64,000 bases of DNA from Thalassotalea sp. PS06 (GCF_007197775.1 NZ_CP041638.1:2852001-2916000); one strand, 5' to 3'. Positions 44,755 through 54,170 are shown, counted from the stretch's first letter. The notes: generated by a model not told the origin, from the sequence alone. Numbers and translations: made by a program.

Positions 44755-46020
44755 CTATTTTCTAGCCAGCAGGTGGACGGTGCTGGTGGAGCGCTCAAGG
44801 AAGGCGCCCTCGCAGTAGCACAGATAGTAAGTCCACAGGCGTTTGAAGGTTTCGTCATAGCCTAGCTGGCTAAGCTCTGGCCAGGATTTGAAAAACGCGT
44901 CACGCCAGTCAGATAGGGTTCGGGCATAATCGAGACCGATATCGGAGATTGATTCGATCACCATTTGTGTGTTTTTGGTGATTTGCTCGCTCATGATATT
45001 AATCGACGGCAGGCACCCACCTGGGAAGATATAACGCTGAATAAAATCGACGTTGTTCTTGTAATACTCAAACCGTTGATCGGCGATAGTGATGGCCTGA
45101 ATTAGCATTTTACCGCCAGCTTTCAAGCGGGCATTACACTGCTTGAAGAACGAATCGAAGTATTCATGGCCAACCGCCTCAATCATCTCGATAGACACCA
45201 GCTTGTCATACTCGCCTTCCAGTTCACGGTAATCCTTTTTCAGCAAGGTAATCTTGTCCTGCAGCCCTAACTCGTTCACACGTTGCTCGGCGAATTTAAA
45301 CTGCTCTTCGGAAATAGTCGTCGTGGTAACGCGACAGCCATAGTTTTGCGCGGCAAAGATCGCCAGACCACCCCACCCTGTACCAATTTCCAGAACATGG
45401 TCGTTTTCATTCAGCTCCAACTGATCGCAGATCCGCGCTAACTTATGTTGCTGTGCTTCTGCCAATGTCGAATCTTCGCTCGGGTAAATCGCCGATGAAT
45501 ACATCATCGTTGGGTCGAGAAAACGGGTGTATAGCTCGTTGCCCAAGTCATAGTGGGCAAGAATGTTACGTTTAGAGCCAGCTACTGTGTTGCGGTTATT
45601 GCGATGGAACAAGGCATTTTTGATTTTTCCAACCCAGGCCATTTTCGATTCCATGGAATCGGTGACGTTTTGAGCTCTGGCAAAAATACGAATCAGTGCG
45701 GTGAGATCGTCACAGGTCCAACGATTATCAATATAGGCTTCAGCTGCGCCGATACTACCGCCTTTGACAAAGCTGGTGTAGACACTGACATCGTTTACTT
45801 TAATTTGAGCTCTGACGTCGCTATCAGCAGATCCAAACTGAAACCGATTCGTTCCTTCGACCAGCTCTAAACTGCCGTTGGTAATTTTGCCAAGTACGGC
45901 ATGCACCAGCTGTCGACAACGTTTTTGGAAAAACGATAACTGTTCCAGGTTTTGAATTGAGGCAAACTGTTCCACATTTTGCTCCAGATTTTGTTCCAAT
46001 GGTTGATCTAAGGAGTTCAC
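44755..46020 (-). CDS. cfa: Cyclopropane-fatty-acyl-phospholipid synthase
   Basis: A 421-residue SAM-dependent methyltransferase that adds a methylene bridge to unsaturated acyl chains. The SAM loop is VLEIGTGWGGLAIFAA, preceded by HYDLGNELYTRFLDPTMMYSSA, both diagnostic of Cfa. The start codon is GTG (46018-46020) with AAGAGAAAG upstream. It is the last gene of the sigma/ChrR-linked set; in Rhodobacter and vibrios cfaA belongs to the RpoE-ChrR singlet-oxygen regulon. Confidence 0.95.
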   Translation of the reverse strand: MNSLDQPLEQNLEQNVEQFASIQNLEQLSFFQKRCRQLVHAVLGKITNGSLELVEGTNRFQFGSADSDVRAQIKVNDVSVYTSFVKGGSIGAAEAYIDNRWTCDDLTALIRIFARAQNVTDSMESKMAWVGKIKNALFHRNNRNTVAGSKRNILAHYDLGNELYTRFLDPTMMYSSAIYPSEDSTLAEAQQHKLARICDQLELNENDHVLEIGTGWGGLAIFAAQNYGCRVTTTTISEEQFKFAEQRVNELGLQDKITLLKKDYRELEGEYDKLVSIEMIEAVGHEYFDSFFKQCNARLKAGGKMLIQAITIADQRFEYYKNNVDFIQRYIFPGGCLPSINIMSEQITKNTQMVIESISDIGLDYARTLSDWRDAFFKSWPELSQLGYDETFKRLWTYYLCYCEGAFLERSTSTVHLLARK

Positions 46021-46083
46021 AATAACTTTCTCTTATAATTTAAAATATTACGATTTTGCTTAACATGCCAATTTGAATTCAAA

Positions 46084-46890
46084 TCAGGAATTAGGATGTG
46101 CAACAAAAGGTACTTTCTTTAACCAAAGTTTCAGCGCTTGCCAGTAGATACCTGCACATATCTTCAGCGTCATCGCCGGTAGACTGCGCCAGACTGCAAA
46201 AATCGCTTTCGCGGTTAACGGCTGCCGGGTTAACGCCATCGTCGCATCAAATACCTTTTCGCTACGATGATTCTCAATATGTACCAATAAGCGATTGGCT
46301 TTGTTGTCCTTACCAGATTCGCCCTCGGCCATTAATTCAGGCGCTCTGACTTTCCAGTGATAGGACATATCCAAGTCCATAAATGGCGAGACATGAAACT
46401 CTTTTTTGGAAGGCTTGATCGCCTCTAAATCTACCAGGTAATAATGACGTTCGTTCCAGGGGGTGTTGCTGACTTCCGCCAACATATAGCGGGCTCTGTG
46501 CTCCGGGTCATAACAAAAGAAGAAATTGACCGGACTAAAATACAAGCCAAAACAACGCCCCTGGATGGTCATCATCACCTTGCCGCCTGGCCAGGTTCCC
46601 CCCAACGCTTCTACTTTGTTTTGGATACGTTGTTTAAGGTCTTGAGGTTCACCGCTGACATAATCTTCTGGCTTGATTCGAATCGGTTTGTACCAGGCTT
46701 TTCCAAGCCAGGCGCTTTCTAATAAGCCCTGCTGCCACTCCTGCAGGTCGATGACCAACATGTAAAGTTGGTAATTAAAGGCATGATAAACCGGAGCCAT
46801 CCGACGGTGACGAACATCACCGGCATAAATGCCGCTATTCAGGGTTGGCTGGCTCTTTAGCGTTTGCTGGCTTTGGCCGTCGTCGCTCAT
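46084..46890 (-). CDS. DUF1365 family protein
   Basis: About 268 residues of DUF1365, a family that accompanies cfa and an FAD amine-oxidase-like gene in photo-oxidative stress clusters. Its function is unknown. It contains [15 protein letters not shown] near the N-terminus and [16 protein letters not shown] in the middle. Two ATGs are possible: 46899 and 46890. The latter makes a 4-base ATGA overlap with the upstream stop and was chosen. Confidence 0.9.
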   Translation of the reverse strand: MSDDGQSQQTLKSQPTLNSGIYAGDVRHRRMAPVYHAFNYQLYMLVIDLQEWQQGLLESAWLGKAWYKPIRIKPEDYVSGEPQDLKQRIQNKVEALGGTWPGGKVMMTIQGRCFGLYFSPVNFFFCYDPEHRARYMLAEVSNTPWNERHYYLVDLEAIKPSKKEFHVSPFMDLDMSYHWKVRAPELMAEGESGKDNKANRLLVHIENHRSEKVFDATMALTRQPLTAKAIFAVWRSLPAMTLKICAGIYWQALKLWLKKVPFVAHPNS

Positions 46891-48143
46891 AGCTGACATC
46901 CAAAACGTTCGCCGACATCGACCGCTGAACGAACGCCATCCTCGTGGAAGCCGTTGTACCAGTATGCGCCAGCAAAATGGGTACGATTTTGGCCGCAGAT
47001 TTGATGGCGTTGTTGTTGCGCTGCCATACCCGGGGTAGAGAAAATCGGATGTTCGTACACGTATTCTTCAAGCAGTTTATCTTTATCCACTGCATCACTT
47101 TGGTTAAGGGTCACACAAAAGGTATGGTCACTTTCAATGTGCTGAAGAATATTCATGTTGTAGCTGACACTTGCCGGACGCTGGCGATCGTTATCCAGCA
47201 TGTAATTCCAGCTCGCCCAGGCTTTGCGGCGTTTGGGTAACACAGACACATCGGTATGCATAACCACTTGATTCTGGCTATACGGCAAAGCCCCTAGCAC
47301 CTGTTGCTCGTCTTCACTTGCATCTTTAAGCAACGCCAGGGCTTGATCCGAGTGACAGGCAAGTACCACGTCATCGAAAAACTGTTCACTGCCATCGGCA
47401 AACGTGATTTTCACCTGGTCTTGCTCCCGATAGACACCAGTGATATCAGTATTCAAATGGATGTTGTCTTTAAAGGCTTTGATTAAAGGCTCGATGTATG
47501 CGCGAGAGCCATTTTCAATCACATACCACTGTGGACGGTCGGCAATATTGAGCAGTCCATGGTTGTGGAAAAAGCGAATGAAGAAATCGAGCTGAAAGTC
47601 CATCATCTGCTCAATCGAACTCGACCAGATAGCAGCGCCCATCGGCAAGATATAGTGTTGAGAAAAGTGATCGGAAAAGCCTTCTTCATTAAGAAACTGC
47701 CCAAGAGTTTTATCCATGGGAATGTCGCCAGAGGCATAAAGCTTTTTACATTGCTTGTTAAAACGCAAAATTTCCAGAATCAAGCGCCAGAAGCTTGGTT
47801 TTAAAATGTTCGAACGCTGGGCAAACAGGGTATCGAGATTATGCCCGTTGAATTCCATTTGCGTATGGCGATTGTGCACCGAAAAACTCATTTCGGTTTC
47901 TCGTTTATTGACGCCAAGTTGCGCAATCAATTTTAAAAAGTTTGGGTAGGTTTTGTTGTTAAAGACGATAAAGCCGGTATCAACGACGTAGTCTTTACCA
48001 TCCACGCTCACATCTTTGGTGGCGGTATGGCCACCAATGTAATCGTTTTTCTCAAATACCGTGACCTGGTGTTTTTGGCTAAGCAAATAACCGCAGGTTA
48101 AGCCAGAGACGCCCGAACCTATAATTGCGATGTTCTTTTTCAT
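46887..48143 (-). CDS. FAD-dependent amine-oxidase/desaturase-like oxidoreductase
   Basis: A 418-residue flavoprotein with the dinucleotide-binding motif [17 protein letters not shown] at residues 5-21, then [14 protein letters not shown] and a C-terminal [15 protein letters not shown]. This belongs to the amine oxidase/NAD(P)-binding family found beside DUF1365 and cfa. The substrate is unknown; a role in modified fatty acid formation has been suggested for such clusters. It lies 3 bases after the SDR stop and overlaps DUF1365. Confidence 0.9.
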   Translation of the reverse strand: MKKNIAIIGSGVSGLTCGYLLSQKHQVTVFEKNDYIGGHTATKDVSVDGKDYVVDTGFIVFNNKTYPNFLKLIAQLGVNKRETEMSFSVHNRHTQMEFNGHNLDTLFAQRSNILKPSFWRLILEILRFNKQCKKLYASGDIPMDKTLGQFLNEEGFSDHFSQHYILPMGAAIWSSSIEQMMDFQLDFFIRFFHNHGLLNIADRPQWYVIENGSRAYIEPLIKAFKDNIHLNTDITGVYREQDQVKITFADGSEQFFDDVVLACHSDQALALLKDASEDEQQVLGALPYSQNQVVMHTDVSVLPKRRKAWASWNYMLDNDRQRPASVSYNMNILQHIESDHTFCVTLNQSDAVDKDKLLEEYVYEHPIFSTPGMAAQQQRHQICGQNRTHFAGAYWYNGFHEDGVRSAVDVGERFGCQL

Positions 48144-48146
48144 TTA

Positions 48147-48866
48147 TTATTTCTTCCTTGTTAACAACCAGCACCACCAACTAAACGGCATCCATGACAG
48201 AAGACGTAACAGGTAAGTAAACCGTTTGGGAAAATCGAGTATTTTCTTTCGTTTTTCGACGCCTTTATAAATTCGCTCTGCTGCCTGTTCTGAGGTCAGC
48301 AAGAACGGCATCGAAAAGTCATTCTTATCGGTAAGGGGGGTTTTTATGAACCCGGGTTGAACCAGGGTTACGTCGATACGCTGTGGCGCTAAATCGAAAG
48401 CCAGGGTTTTTGCCAGGTAATCAACACCAGCTTTGGATGCGCCATAGGCTTCAGCTCTGGGCAAAGGCAGATAGGTAACGCTAGAGCTGACAATAACCAG
48501 TTGCCCGCCAGGACGAATTTTTTTGATGAAATGTTGTAACAGATCGCCCATCGATAGCAGGTTGACTGTGATCACTCGTTTGAACAGAGCGCCATCAAAA
48601 TTACCAGCATCATCGATATATTCACAATCACCGGCATTTAAAACCACGATATCCAGGCCATCTATGGACTTCGCTGCATTGGCCACCTGCTCCTCAGAGG
48701 TTATATCGAATGCAAGTGGTGATAAATTAGTTTTGCCCTGGCACAAGGAATCAAGTTTGTCTTGGTTGCGCCCACAGGCGATAACAGAAACGTCTTGCGC
48801 TGCATAATGCAGCGCAAGGGATTGTCCTATGCCGGAAGTTGCACCGGTAATTAGTACCTGTTTCAT
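48147..48866 (-). CDS. Short-chain dehydrogenase/reductase
   Basis: A 239-residue SDR with TGATSGIG near residues 7-14, NAGD at about 78-81, the catalytic Ser in VSSSVTYL and YGASK. The C-terminus is hydrophobic (LLSWMPFSWWCWLL), hinting at membrane contact. Its start overlaps the NTF2-like stop by 4 bases. This SDR is a regular member of the sigma/ChrR-phr-cfa cluster; its substrate is unknown. Confidence 0.9.
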   Translation of the reverse strand: MKQVLITGATSGIGQSLALHYAAQDVSVIACGRNQDKLDSLCQGKTNLSPLAFDITSEEQVANAAKSIDGLDIVVLNAGDCEYIDDAGNFDGALFKRVITVNLLSMGDLLQHFIKKIRPGGQLVIVSSSVTYLPLPRAEAYGASKAGVDYLAKTLAFDLAPQRIDVTLVQPGFIKTPLTDKNDFSMPFLLTSEQAAERIYKGVEKRKKILDFPKRFTYLLRLLSWMPFSWWCWLLTRKK

Positions 48867-49393
48867 TGGCCAGCCCGGTTTTTCACCATTTTCACTAATC
48901 GACCAAGCACTGGAATGTGCTCATATAGCATGGCACCGGCGTCCAGATAATCGCGATGATAAGATACCTTATCACCATCGGCCCGAAGTCTGGTGTGGCC
49001 TTGAACTTCAATGGCCTTACCGTTATTCAGGCTAGAGTGGATAAAGTTCATGTGCCAATAGATTGCCGCTTCCTGATCATTGTAGATCACATCGTCAATG
49101 GTAAAACGGCAATGGCTTAAGTTGGTATACATGGCATCGAAGTACTCAAGCAGTTGCTTACGGCCTTCAATAACATGGAGAGGGTCCTGAAAATGTACAT
49201 TCGGAGCATAGACCTGCAACAACAGCTGTAGATTATCCGTACCTAAACGCTGGTAGATATCTACAAACGTGGCAAGCCAGACAGGATACCCTTGTCGGTT
49301 CTGTAAGGAATCAGAGGAACCGTTCGCGGTGTCGTAGGCGCCGCCATCTAAGTTCAAGACCTGACCCTTGTCTTTGTTCATCGATGTTTCCAT
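48863..49393 (-). CDS. NTF2/SnoaL-like protein
   Basis: A 176-residue protein whose residues 40-160 (LATFVDIYQRLGTDNL, FQDPLHVIEGRKQLLEYF, GHTRLRADGDKVSYHRDYLD) match the NTF2-like fold of nuclear transport factor 2/SnoaL proteins. It is a conserved member of photolyase-cfa clusters. It may be an enzyme or a binding protein; nothing visible decides this. Confidence 0.88.
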   Translation of the reverse strand: METSMNKDKGQVLNLDGGAYDTANGSSDSLQNRQGYPVWLATFVDIYQRLGTDNLQLLLQVYAPNVHFQDPLHVIEGRKQLLEYFDAMYTNLSHCRFTIDDVIYNDQEAAIYWHMNFIHSSLNNGKAIEVQGHTRLRADGDKVSYHRDYLDAGAMLYEHIPVLGRLVKMVKNRAGQ

Positions 49394-49422
49394 AAGTCCT
49401 CAGCAAACGTCGGTTGTGGGGG

Positions 49423-50844
49423 CTAGCGGCACGCTTTGTACGCGGCTAAAGTAACTTCTCTGGCTTGCTTATGATCTACGATAGCTGATTCGTACAGATT
49501 TTCACAATTATTATCAGTAAGATACTGATGTGGAAAGTGAATATCACGATCAGGGATCTGCGCCAGCTCTGGTACATATTTACGAATAAATTCTCCATTA
49601 GGATCAAAGTTTTGGCTTTGCCTGACCGGATTAAATATACGAAAATACGGCTGCGCATCACAACCCGTGGACGCCGCCCACTGCCAGCCACCATTATTTG
49701 CAGCAAAATCTCCATCGATTAGCTGCTCCATAAAATATTGCTCGCCCCAGCGCCAGTCGATGAGTAAATCCTTAGTGAGAAAACTGGCCACTATCATTCG
49801 CAAGCGATTATGCATCCAGCCGGTCTGATTTAATTGCCGCATCGCCGCATCAACGATTGGATAACCGGTTTTTCCCTGACACCAACGAGCAAACTCTTGC
49901 GGATCGTTTCGCCACTGTAATGTGTCATATTGACGATTAAAGTTTTCACCTTTGATTAAATTCGGATAAGCATGGAGCAAGTGCCGATAAAACTCTCTCC
50001 AGATCAATTCGTTTAACCAGACAAACGTTGATGACTGCTGGTGCTCCAATATCATCGGGTACGATTGCATCAGCAAACGAATCAGCAAGCGAGGACTGAT
50101 GGCACCAATACATAGATGAGGTGAAAGCCTCGAGGTCGCGGGTTTTGCCGGAAAATCTCTGGCGTTTCCATAGTCGTGGATACCATTATCAAGCCACTCC
50201 CTTAACGGCCCAGATAAAACTTCGCTAGCATCGGGCCAGTGCTCTGACGATTTATTGATAGATTTCCGACGTTGCTCGATACTATCAATGACGTCGTTGT
50301 TGTTTACGTTGGGGGCCTCCCCCTTTATTGGGTTCGGTTTCGGAAGACACTCAAAGCCGTTATTGAGCAGGTGAGTTATCCAAGCCCGTTTAAACGGGGT
50401 AAATACCCGATACATATCGCCGCCAGCGGTTAACACCAGCCCTTTCGAGATAATCACATCGGCTTCAAAAAGGTTGAGGCTTACGCCACTATCGATAATT
50501 TGTTTATCACGCAGCCTTTCATTGAGTTCAAGTTCTGCATTAGCAAAAACCTGGGCGGTTAATCCTTTACTGTGTTGCCCGTCTTGCCATGCTTTAAGCC
50601 AATGTGCCTGACCTTGAAAATCGTCGACTTCAATAATGCGAAAGCGGACTCCAAGGTCCGCTAACTGTTTACTAAGAAGTTGTAAGTGTCGGTATATGAA
50701 GTCGGTTTTAACCGGGCTTTGATGATGTTGTTGCCACTGTTTTTCGCAACTGAGAAAAACCGCTTCTGTGCATCCCTGCTGTAATGCTTGTATCAGTGCT
50801 GGGTTGTCATGCACTCGCAAGTCATTTCGAATCCAATACATCAT
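49423..50844 (-). CDS. phrB: Class I CPD photolyase
   Basis: A 473-residue deoxyribodipyrimidine photolyase. It starts WIRNDLRVHDNPAL (photolyase domain). The FAD domain holds WLNELIWREFYRHLL and NNGGWQWAASTGCDAQPYFR, then NPVRQSQNFDPNGEFI. It repairs cyclobutane dimers with blue light. It begins 10 bases after ybgA and is embedded in the sigma/ChrR operon, so it is probably induced by singlet oxygen. It is the third photolyase-superfamily gene of the window. Confidence 0.95.
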   Translation of the reverse strand: MMYWIRNDLRVHDNPALIQALQQGCTEAVFLSCEKQWQQHHQSPVKTDFIYRHLQLLSKQLADLGVRFRIIEVDDFQGQAHWLKAWQDGQHSKGLTAQVFANAELELNERLRDKQIIDSGVSLNLFEADVIISKGLVLTAGGDMYRVFTPFKRAWITHLLNNGFECLPKPNPIKGEAPNVNNNDVIDSIEQRRKSINKSSEHWPDASEVLSGPLREWLDNGIHDYGNARDFPAKPATSRLSPHLCIGAISPRLLIRLLMQSYPMILEHQQSSTFVWLNELIWREFYRHLLHAYPNLIKGENFNRQYDTLQWRNDPQEFARWCQGKTGYPIVDAAMRQLNQTGWMHNRLRMIVASFLTKDLLIDWRWGEQYFMEQLIDGDFAANNGGWQWAASTGCDAQPYFRIFNPVRQSQNFDPNGEFIRKYVPELAQIPDRDIHFPHQYLTDNNCENLYESAIVDHKQAREVTLAAYKACR

Positions 50845-50854
50845 GGTTAAGCCA

Positions 50855-51814
50855 TTAATAGCCGTATCGCAATTTTAGAGACACCGGGTGAGGTTGCAAA
50901 TAAACTTGCTGGGCAAGATAGTCTTTTGGAAATTCCATCAGGTAGTGCTTGATCAACGTAAGCGGCACCATCAAAGGCACGAGGCCGGTACGGTAATCGT
51001 CGATCTGCTGGCACAGTTCCTCTCTCTCAGCCCGATTCAGTTCGTCAGAAAAATAACCCTGAATGTGCTGCAACGTGTTGGCATGACCTTTTCGAGACGC
51101 CATTTTCTTCATCGCCGCCATCAAGATAGCCAGGTATTGTTCCGCAACATCGTTGATGTCATCGCTCATGTTTGCCAGCAGGCGCCCCGCCTCTTTATAG
51201 CGGATTAAGTCGTGAGACATGATCAGGTACTTGTATTGGCTGTGAAACACCATAAGCTTGTGCTTGGTGACGCCTTCAGCAACCATGGTTTGCCAGTGCT
51301 TGTAGGCAAAGACTCGAGCGACAAAGTTTTCTCGCAACCGGGCATCGTTGAGTCGACCATTTTCTTCACAGGGAAGATGCGGATACCGGGCCATAATTTC
51401 TCTGGCAAAAATGCCAATACCGTCAGAAGTCGACCCTTTGCCGTCCTCGGTATAGACCTTCACTCGTTCCATGCCACAGCTTGGACTTTTTGCACAAAAC
51501 ACGTAGCCGCTGATGTCCTCAAGCTTTGGCGCAACTTCTTTACCGTAGTTACGTAGCTGCTCGGTCACGTTCATGGTGCCATCAGGGCGACTCACGTGAA
51601 TCACGCCATCGATGTCGATTTGACGGACCGTAGGTCTGGGGACTGGCAAGCCTATTGCCACCTCCGGACAATAAGGAACAAACTTAACATGCTGGCCAAA
51701 CTCGTTAACACAAAAGTGACTGCGTTTATGACTGGCATCAAAACGAACTTTTTGACCGATAAGGCAGGCACTAATACCAATTTGAATATCTGAATCGAAT
51801 TGCTGATAGCTCAT
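50855..51814 (-). CDS. YbgA-like protein, DUF523 + DUF1722
   Basis: A 319-residue two-domain protein. DUF523 (about 10-155) has GISACLIGQKVRFDASHKR and CAKSPSCGMERVKVY with conserved cysteines. DUF1722 (about 190-310, as in E. coli YbgA) is helical. Its function is unknown; it is very often next to photolyase, as in E. coli ybgA-phr. ATG 51814 has a strong GGGAGG site; an in-frame GTG 18 bases upstream overlaps that site and was rejected. A hairpin separates it from chrR. Confidence 0.9.
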   Translation of the reverse strand: MSYQQFDSDIQIGISACLIGQKVRFDASHKRSHFCVNEFGQHVKFVPYCPEVAIGLPVPRPTVRQIDIDGVIHVSRPDGTMNVTEQLRNYGKEVAPKLEDISGYVFCAKSPSCGMERVKVYTEDGKGSTSDGIGIFAREIMARYPHLPCEENGRLNDARLRENFVARVFAYKHWQTMVAEGVTKHKLMVFHSQYKYLIMSHDLIRYKEAGRLLANMSDDINDVAEQYLAILMAAMKKMASRKGHANTLQHIQGYFSDELNRAEREELCQQIDDYRTGLVPLMVPLTLIKHYLMEFPKDYLAQQVYLQPHPVSLKLRYGY

Positions 51815-51859
51815 GGGATCCTCCCGAAACACGAGAACACTTTAAGAAGGATACCGGCC

Positions 51860-51880
51860 ATAATGTGTGGCCGGTGTGAC
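51860..51880 (-). promoter_or_regulatory. Hairpin between chrR and ybgA
   Basis: ACCGGCCA and TGGCCGGT form a perfect 8-bp GC-rich stem with a 5-base loop. No strong T run follows on the minus strand (ATCCTTCTT), so partial attenuation or mRNA protection of the rpoE-chrR segment is more likely than a full stop. It marks the boundary between the regulator pair and the effector genes. Confidence 0.55.
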
Positions 51881-51886
51881 TAAATT

Positions 51887-52564
51887 TTAGTACAGAAGAG
51901 ACCCGAATGGGTTTAATAATCTGCCGAACCCCTGAGTGAAGTGCAGCGCATCACTGACAACGGTTAGACAAAGACAACCATCTTCAGTCTTCGGATTATG
52001 CTGATGATTACCGTCAAGCATAATGAAATCACCTGCCTCGTAGGTTCCCATATCGTCACTGAACTCGCCATCGAGCAGCAAGGTCACTTCAAAGCCTTTG
52101 TGAGTATGCTCAGGGATCATTCCACCAGGCTGAATCTGCAGAAGGCTCGTATGAATCTCGCCTTCGTCTAATTCCACGCGAGCGCGAGTCAACTTGCCAA
52201 TACCTGAAAATCGACTCAATGGCATCGAGCGCAATGCCCGAGGCAAGACATAAGTTTGTTCTTTAACAACGATTTCCCCGCCATCACCCAGGGCGTCCTG
52301 GCGCACGTGGTCAATGCTGTCGTCAACAGTAATCGAATCAATCAAGGCTAACATCGGAGACGGGTCGACGTTTATATCGTTACCGTCGAACACATCCTGG
52401 TCGAAACAATTTTCTGCAAACTGCTCGGTCAGATCAGTTACCTTCGCCTGACATACAGGGCACATGTCCACGTGGATACTGATTGCCGCGGACAAAGATG
52501 CTGGTAGTTCTCCGGCAGAGAATGATTGGAGTAGTTTTAAATTTGGGTGATGCTTAATCATCAT
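51887..52564 (-). CDS. chrR: ChrR-type zinc anti-sigma factor with cupin domain
   Basis: A 225-residue anti-sigma factor. The N-terminal zinc anti-sigma domain ends in HVDMCPVCQAK (HxxxCxxC), and a C-terminal cupin domain (about 115-215, PEHTHKGFEVTLLLDGEF and GDFIMLDGNHQHNP) senses oxidants. It should hold the ECF sigma factor inactive until singlet oxygen or organic peroxides appear. Its start overlaps the sigma gene by 11 bases, giving coupled synthesis. Confidence 0.93.
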   Translation of the reverse strand: MMIKHHPNLKLLQSFSAGELPASLSAAISIHVDMCPVCQAKVTDLTEQFAENCFDQDVFDGNDINVDPSPMLALIDSITVDDSIDHVRQDALGDGGEIVVKEQTYVLPRALRSMPLSRFSGIGKLTRARVELDEGEIHTSLLQIQPGGMIPEHTHKGFEVTLLLDGEFSDDMGTYEAGDFIMLDGNHQHNPKTEDGCLCLTVVSDALHFTQGFGRLLNPFGSLLY

Positions 52565-53198
52565 GCTCTCCCGCGTTCTGTTCTGATAATTGGTGCTTCA
52601 ACTTGGCTAATGCCAATCTTAATCGGGATTTAACCGTTCCAAGGGGCAAGTTCAAATGTCTGGCAAGTTGCTCTTGCGACATTTCCAGAAAGTAAAATCC
52701 TTTCACCACTTGTCTCTGGTTTTCCGGCAGTTTGTCCAAATACGCCAGAATCTGATTTTGCTGAAGATGGTCAGGGTAAACATCAGCCTCTGCACTGCTT
52801 GCTTCAACTAAAGGCCAGATATCTTCGCTGAGGTTATCTTCTTTCTTCGACTTGATTTTACGTAACATGTCGAAACTGACGTTTCGCATGATAGTGTAAA
52901 CCCAAGTTGTCGGAGCACCCTTCTCGGGTGAATACAAGTGCGCCTTGCGCCACACGTTCGACATCGTTTCCTGAACTACCTCGTGCGCTTGCGCTTCGCT
53001 ACTGAACTGCTGGTGAGCGATTCGCTGAATTTTAGGCGCAAAAAACTTAAACAGCCCGGTAAAAGCTATTTTATCTCTCTTTTCCGCGACGGCGGCTAAC
53101 CAACCTGCCAGTTGTTGATGATTCTTATCAGTACTCATAGCCCTATTATGTAAGCTAGTTTTCTGATTTGGCAATATATTTGTGCAAGTTTGCGTCAT
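52554..53198 (-). CDS. rpoE: ECF sigma factor (RpoE/ECF11 type)
   Basis: A 214-residue ECF sigma factor with sigma-2 (HEVVQETMSNVWRKAHLY, about 85-102) and sigma-4 (MSQEQLARHLNLPLGTVKSRL, the DNA-binding helix-turn-helix, near residue 170-190). The ChrR partner directly downstream identifies the ECF11 group that answers singlet oxygen. ATG 53198 lies about 25 bases after the predicted transcription start of the TGATCT/TAAAAA promoter; a second ATG (53138) would give a 194-residue protein and is also possible. It likely activates its own operon and the genes at 53262 and 54332. Confidence 0.92.
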   Translation of the reverse strand: MTQTCTNILPNQKTSLHNRAMSTDKNHQQLAGWLAAVAEKRDKIAFTGLFKFFAPKIQRIAHQQFSSEAQAHEVVQETMSNVWRKAHLYSPEKGAPTTWVYTIMRNVSFDMLRKIKSKKEDNLSEDIWPLVEASSAEADVYPDHLQQNQILAYLDKLPENQRQVVKGFYFLEMSQEQLARHLNLPLGTVKSRLRLALAKLKHQLSEQNAGEHDD

Positions 53199-53229
53199 GA
53201 GTCGCTCTACTGTTTAACCCAGATGAATG

Positions 53230-53259
53230 TTTTTACGCTTACGTTTCCCATCCAGATCA
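53230..53259 (-). promoter_or_regulatory. Predicted ECF11 promoter of rpoE-chrR operon
   Basis: On the minus strand TGATCT (53254-53259) is followed after exactly 18 bases by TAAAAA (53230-53235). TGATCC/T at -35 with N18 is the layout known for RpoE-ChrR sigma factors. Autoregulation is expected. Confidence 0.6.
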
Positions 53260-53261
53260 GT

Positions 53262-53828
53262 TTATTGTTCATTTTCTTGGATAATCACCGTTGATAAAAA
53301 TGACATCGCTTGAGGAAAGCTGTCAGGTTCGATAAAACAGCGTTTCTTCTCAGAGTTAATAGGTATAAGTTCTAACCAACGACTGCAAACCCAAACCGGC
53401 GAATCAAAATTTGGTTTTGGGTAAAGGCTGGCGTAGGTCGGATTATCGACAAAGAACTTACTCAGCTCGTCGGCTAACAAGCGACTGTCCATACTGTCAG
53501 GTTGCATCGGCCAGTGATTACTAATTTCAACATTGCCATGCAGCAGGTTGTCTTCATCGGCCTCGGTATTAATTACAGAGACAATGGCTTCACATTGAAC
53601 ATCGATATAAAGCAAACCATCGTCGCCATGCTGAAAATCAATAATTTTCACGTGGCTGCCCCAACCGGAAACATGGTTTTCCTGATCTTGCTGATACAGG
53701 CTGATGACAAACCCTTCGCCAGTTACCGCTTGCTTTACCATTTTGAGATAACGCTGCTCAAAGATCCGAAGCCGGGTGATCCCTCCGGGCAACAAATAAA
53801 CAGGTAAAGGAAAAATGGCTAGTTTCAT
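53262..53828 (-). CDS. LON substrate-binding-domain protein
   Basis: A 188-residue protein corresponding to the N-terminal domain of Lon protease only (KLAIFPLPVYLLPGG at the start, LRIFEQRYLKMV), with no ATPase or peptidase part. Such stand-alone LON-domain proteins are regular members of the ECF11 core regulon, but their role is unknown. ATG 53828 starts the domain directly; the frame is open further upstream through the promoter. A TGATCG-N18-TATAAA promoter lies ahead, and rpoE follows 63 bases downstream on the same strand. Confidence 0.88.
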   Translation of the reverse strand: MKLAIFPLPVYLLPGGITRLRIFEQRYLKMVKQAVTGEGFVISLYQQDQENHVSGWGSHVKIIDFQHGDDGLLYIDVQCEAIVSVINTEADEDNLLHGNVEISNHWPMQPDSMDSRLLADELSKFFVDNPTYASLYPKPNFDSPVWVCSRWLELIPINSEKKRCFIEPDSFPQAMSFLSTVIIQENEQ

Positions 53829-53856
53829 TAATACATCCGTTCGTTTTACGTAAAGA

Positions 53857-53886
53857 TTTATACGGGTGAGAGGCCGAAGGCGATCA
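53857..53886 (-). promoter_or_regulatory. Predicted ECF11 promoter of the LON-domain gene
   Basis: On the minus strand TGATCG (53881-53886), 18 bases, TATAAA (53857-53862), about 30 bases before the chosen ATG. Confidence 0.55.
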
Positions 53887-53893
53887 GCAAAGT

Positions 53894-54170
53894 GAAAAAT
53901 TTGCCTGTTAGTCGATGATAAATTTTTCAAGGTGACAGACGACAGTAACGCTTGGTAAAAGCAAGCGTTAGGGTGACAAACGATGGCAACGCTTGATAAA
54001 CACAAGCGTTAGGGTGACAAACGATGGCAACGCTTGATAAACACAAGCGTTAGGGTGACAAACGCTTTAAGAGATAAAGCGTTAAGGTGACAGATGCGGC
54101 AGACAGCGCCACATCAGCTGACATCAGAATTTGCCATATCCGCTCAGCTATATTCTGTAAGCTGACAAGT
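53894..54170 (+). repeat. Array of variable stem-loops with AGGTGACA-type linkers (array B)
   Basis: Seven successive stem-loops, each followed by a constant word: GAAAAATTT/AAATTTTTC then AAGGTGACA; AACGCTTG/CAAGCGTT then AGGGTGACA; two identical 41-base units with the same AACGCTTG/CAAGCGTT stem and AGGGTGACA; AACGCTTT/AAAGCGTT then AAGGTGACA; GATGcGGC/GCCaCATC then AGCTGACA; CAGAAT/ATTCTG then AAGCTGACA. No coding frame fits. The first stem overlaps the region just upstream of the LON-gene promoter. The layout is the same as array A but the stems are different. Confidence 0.75.
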
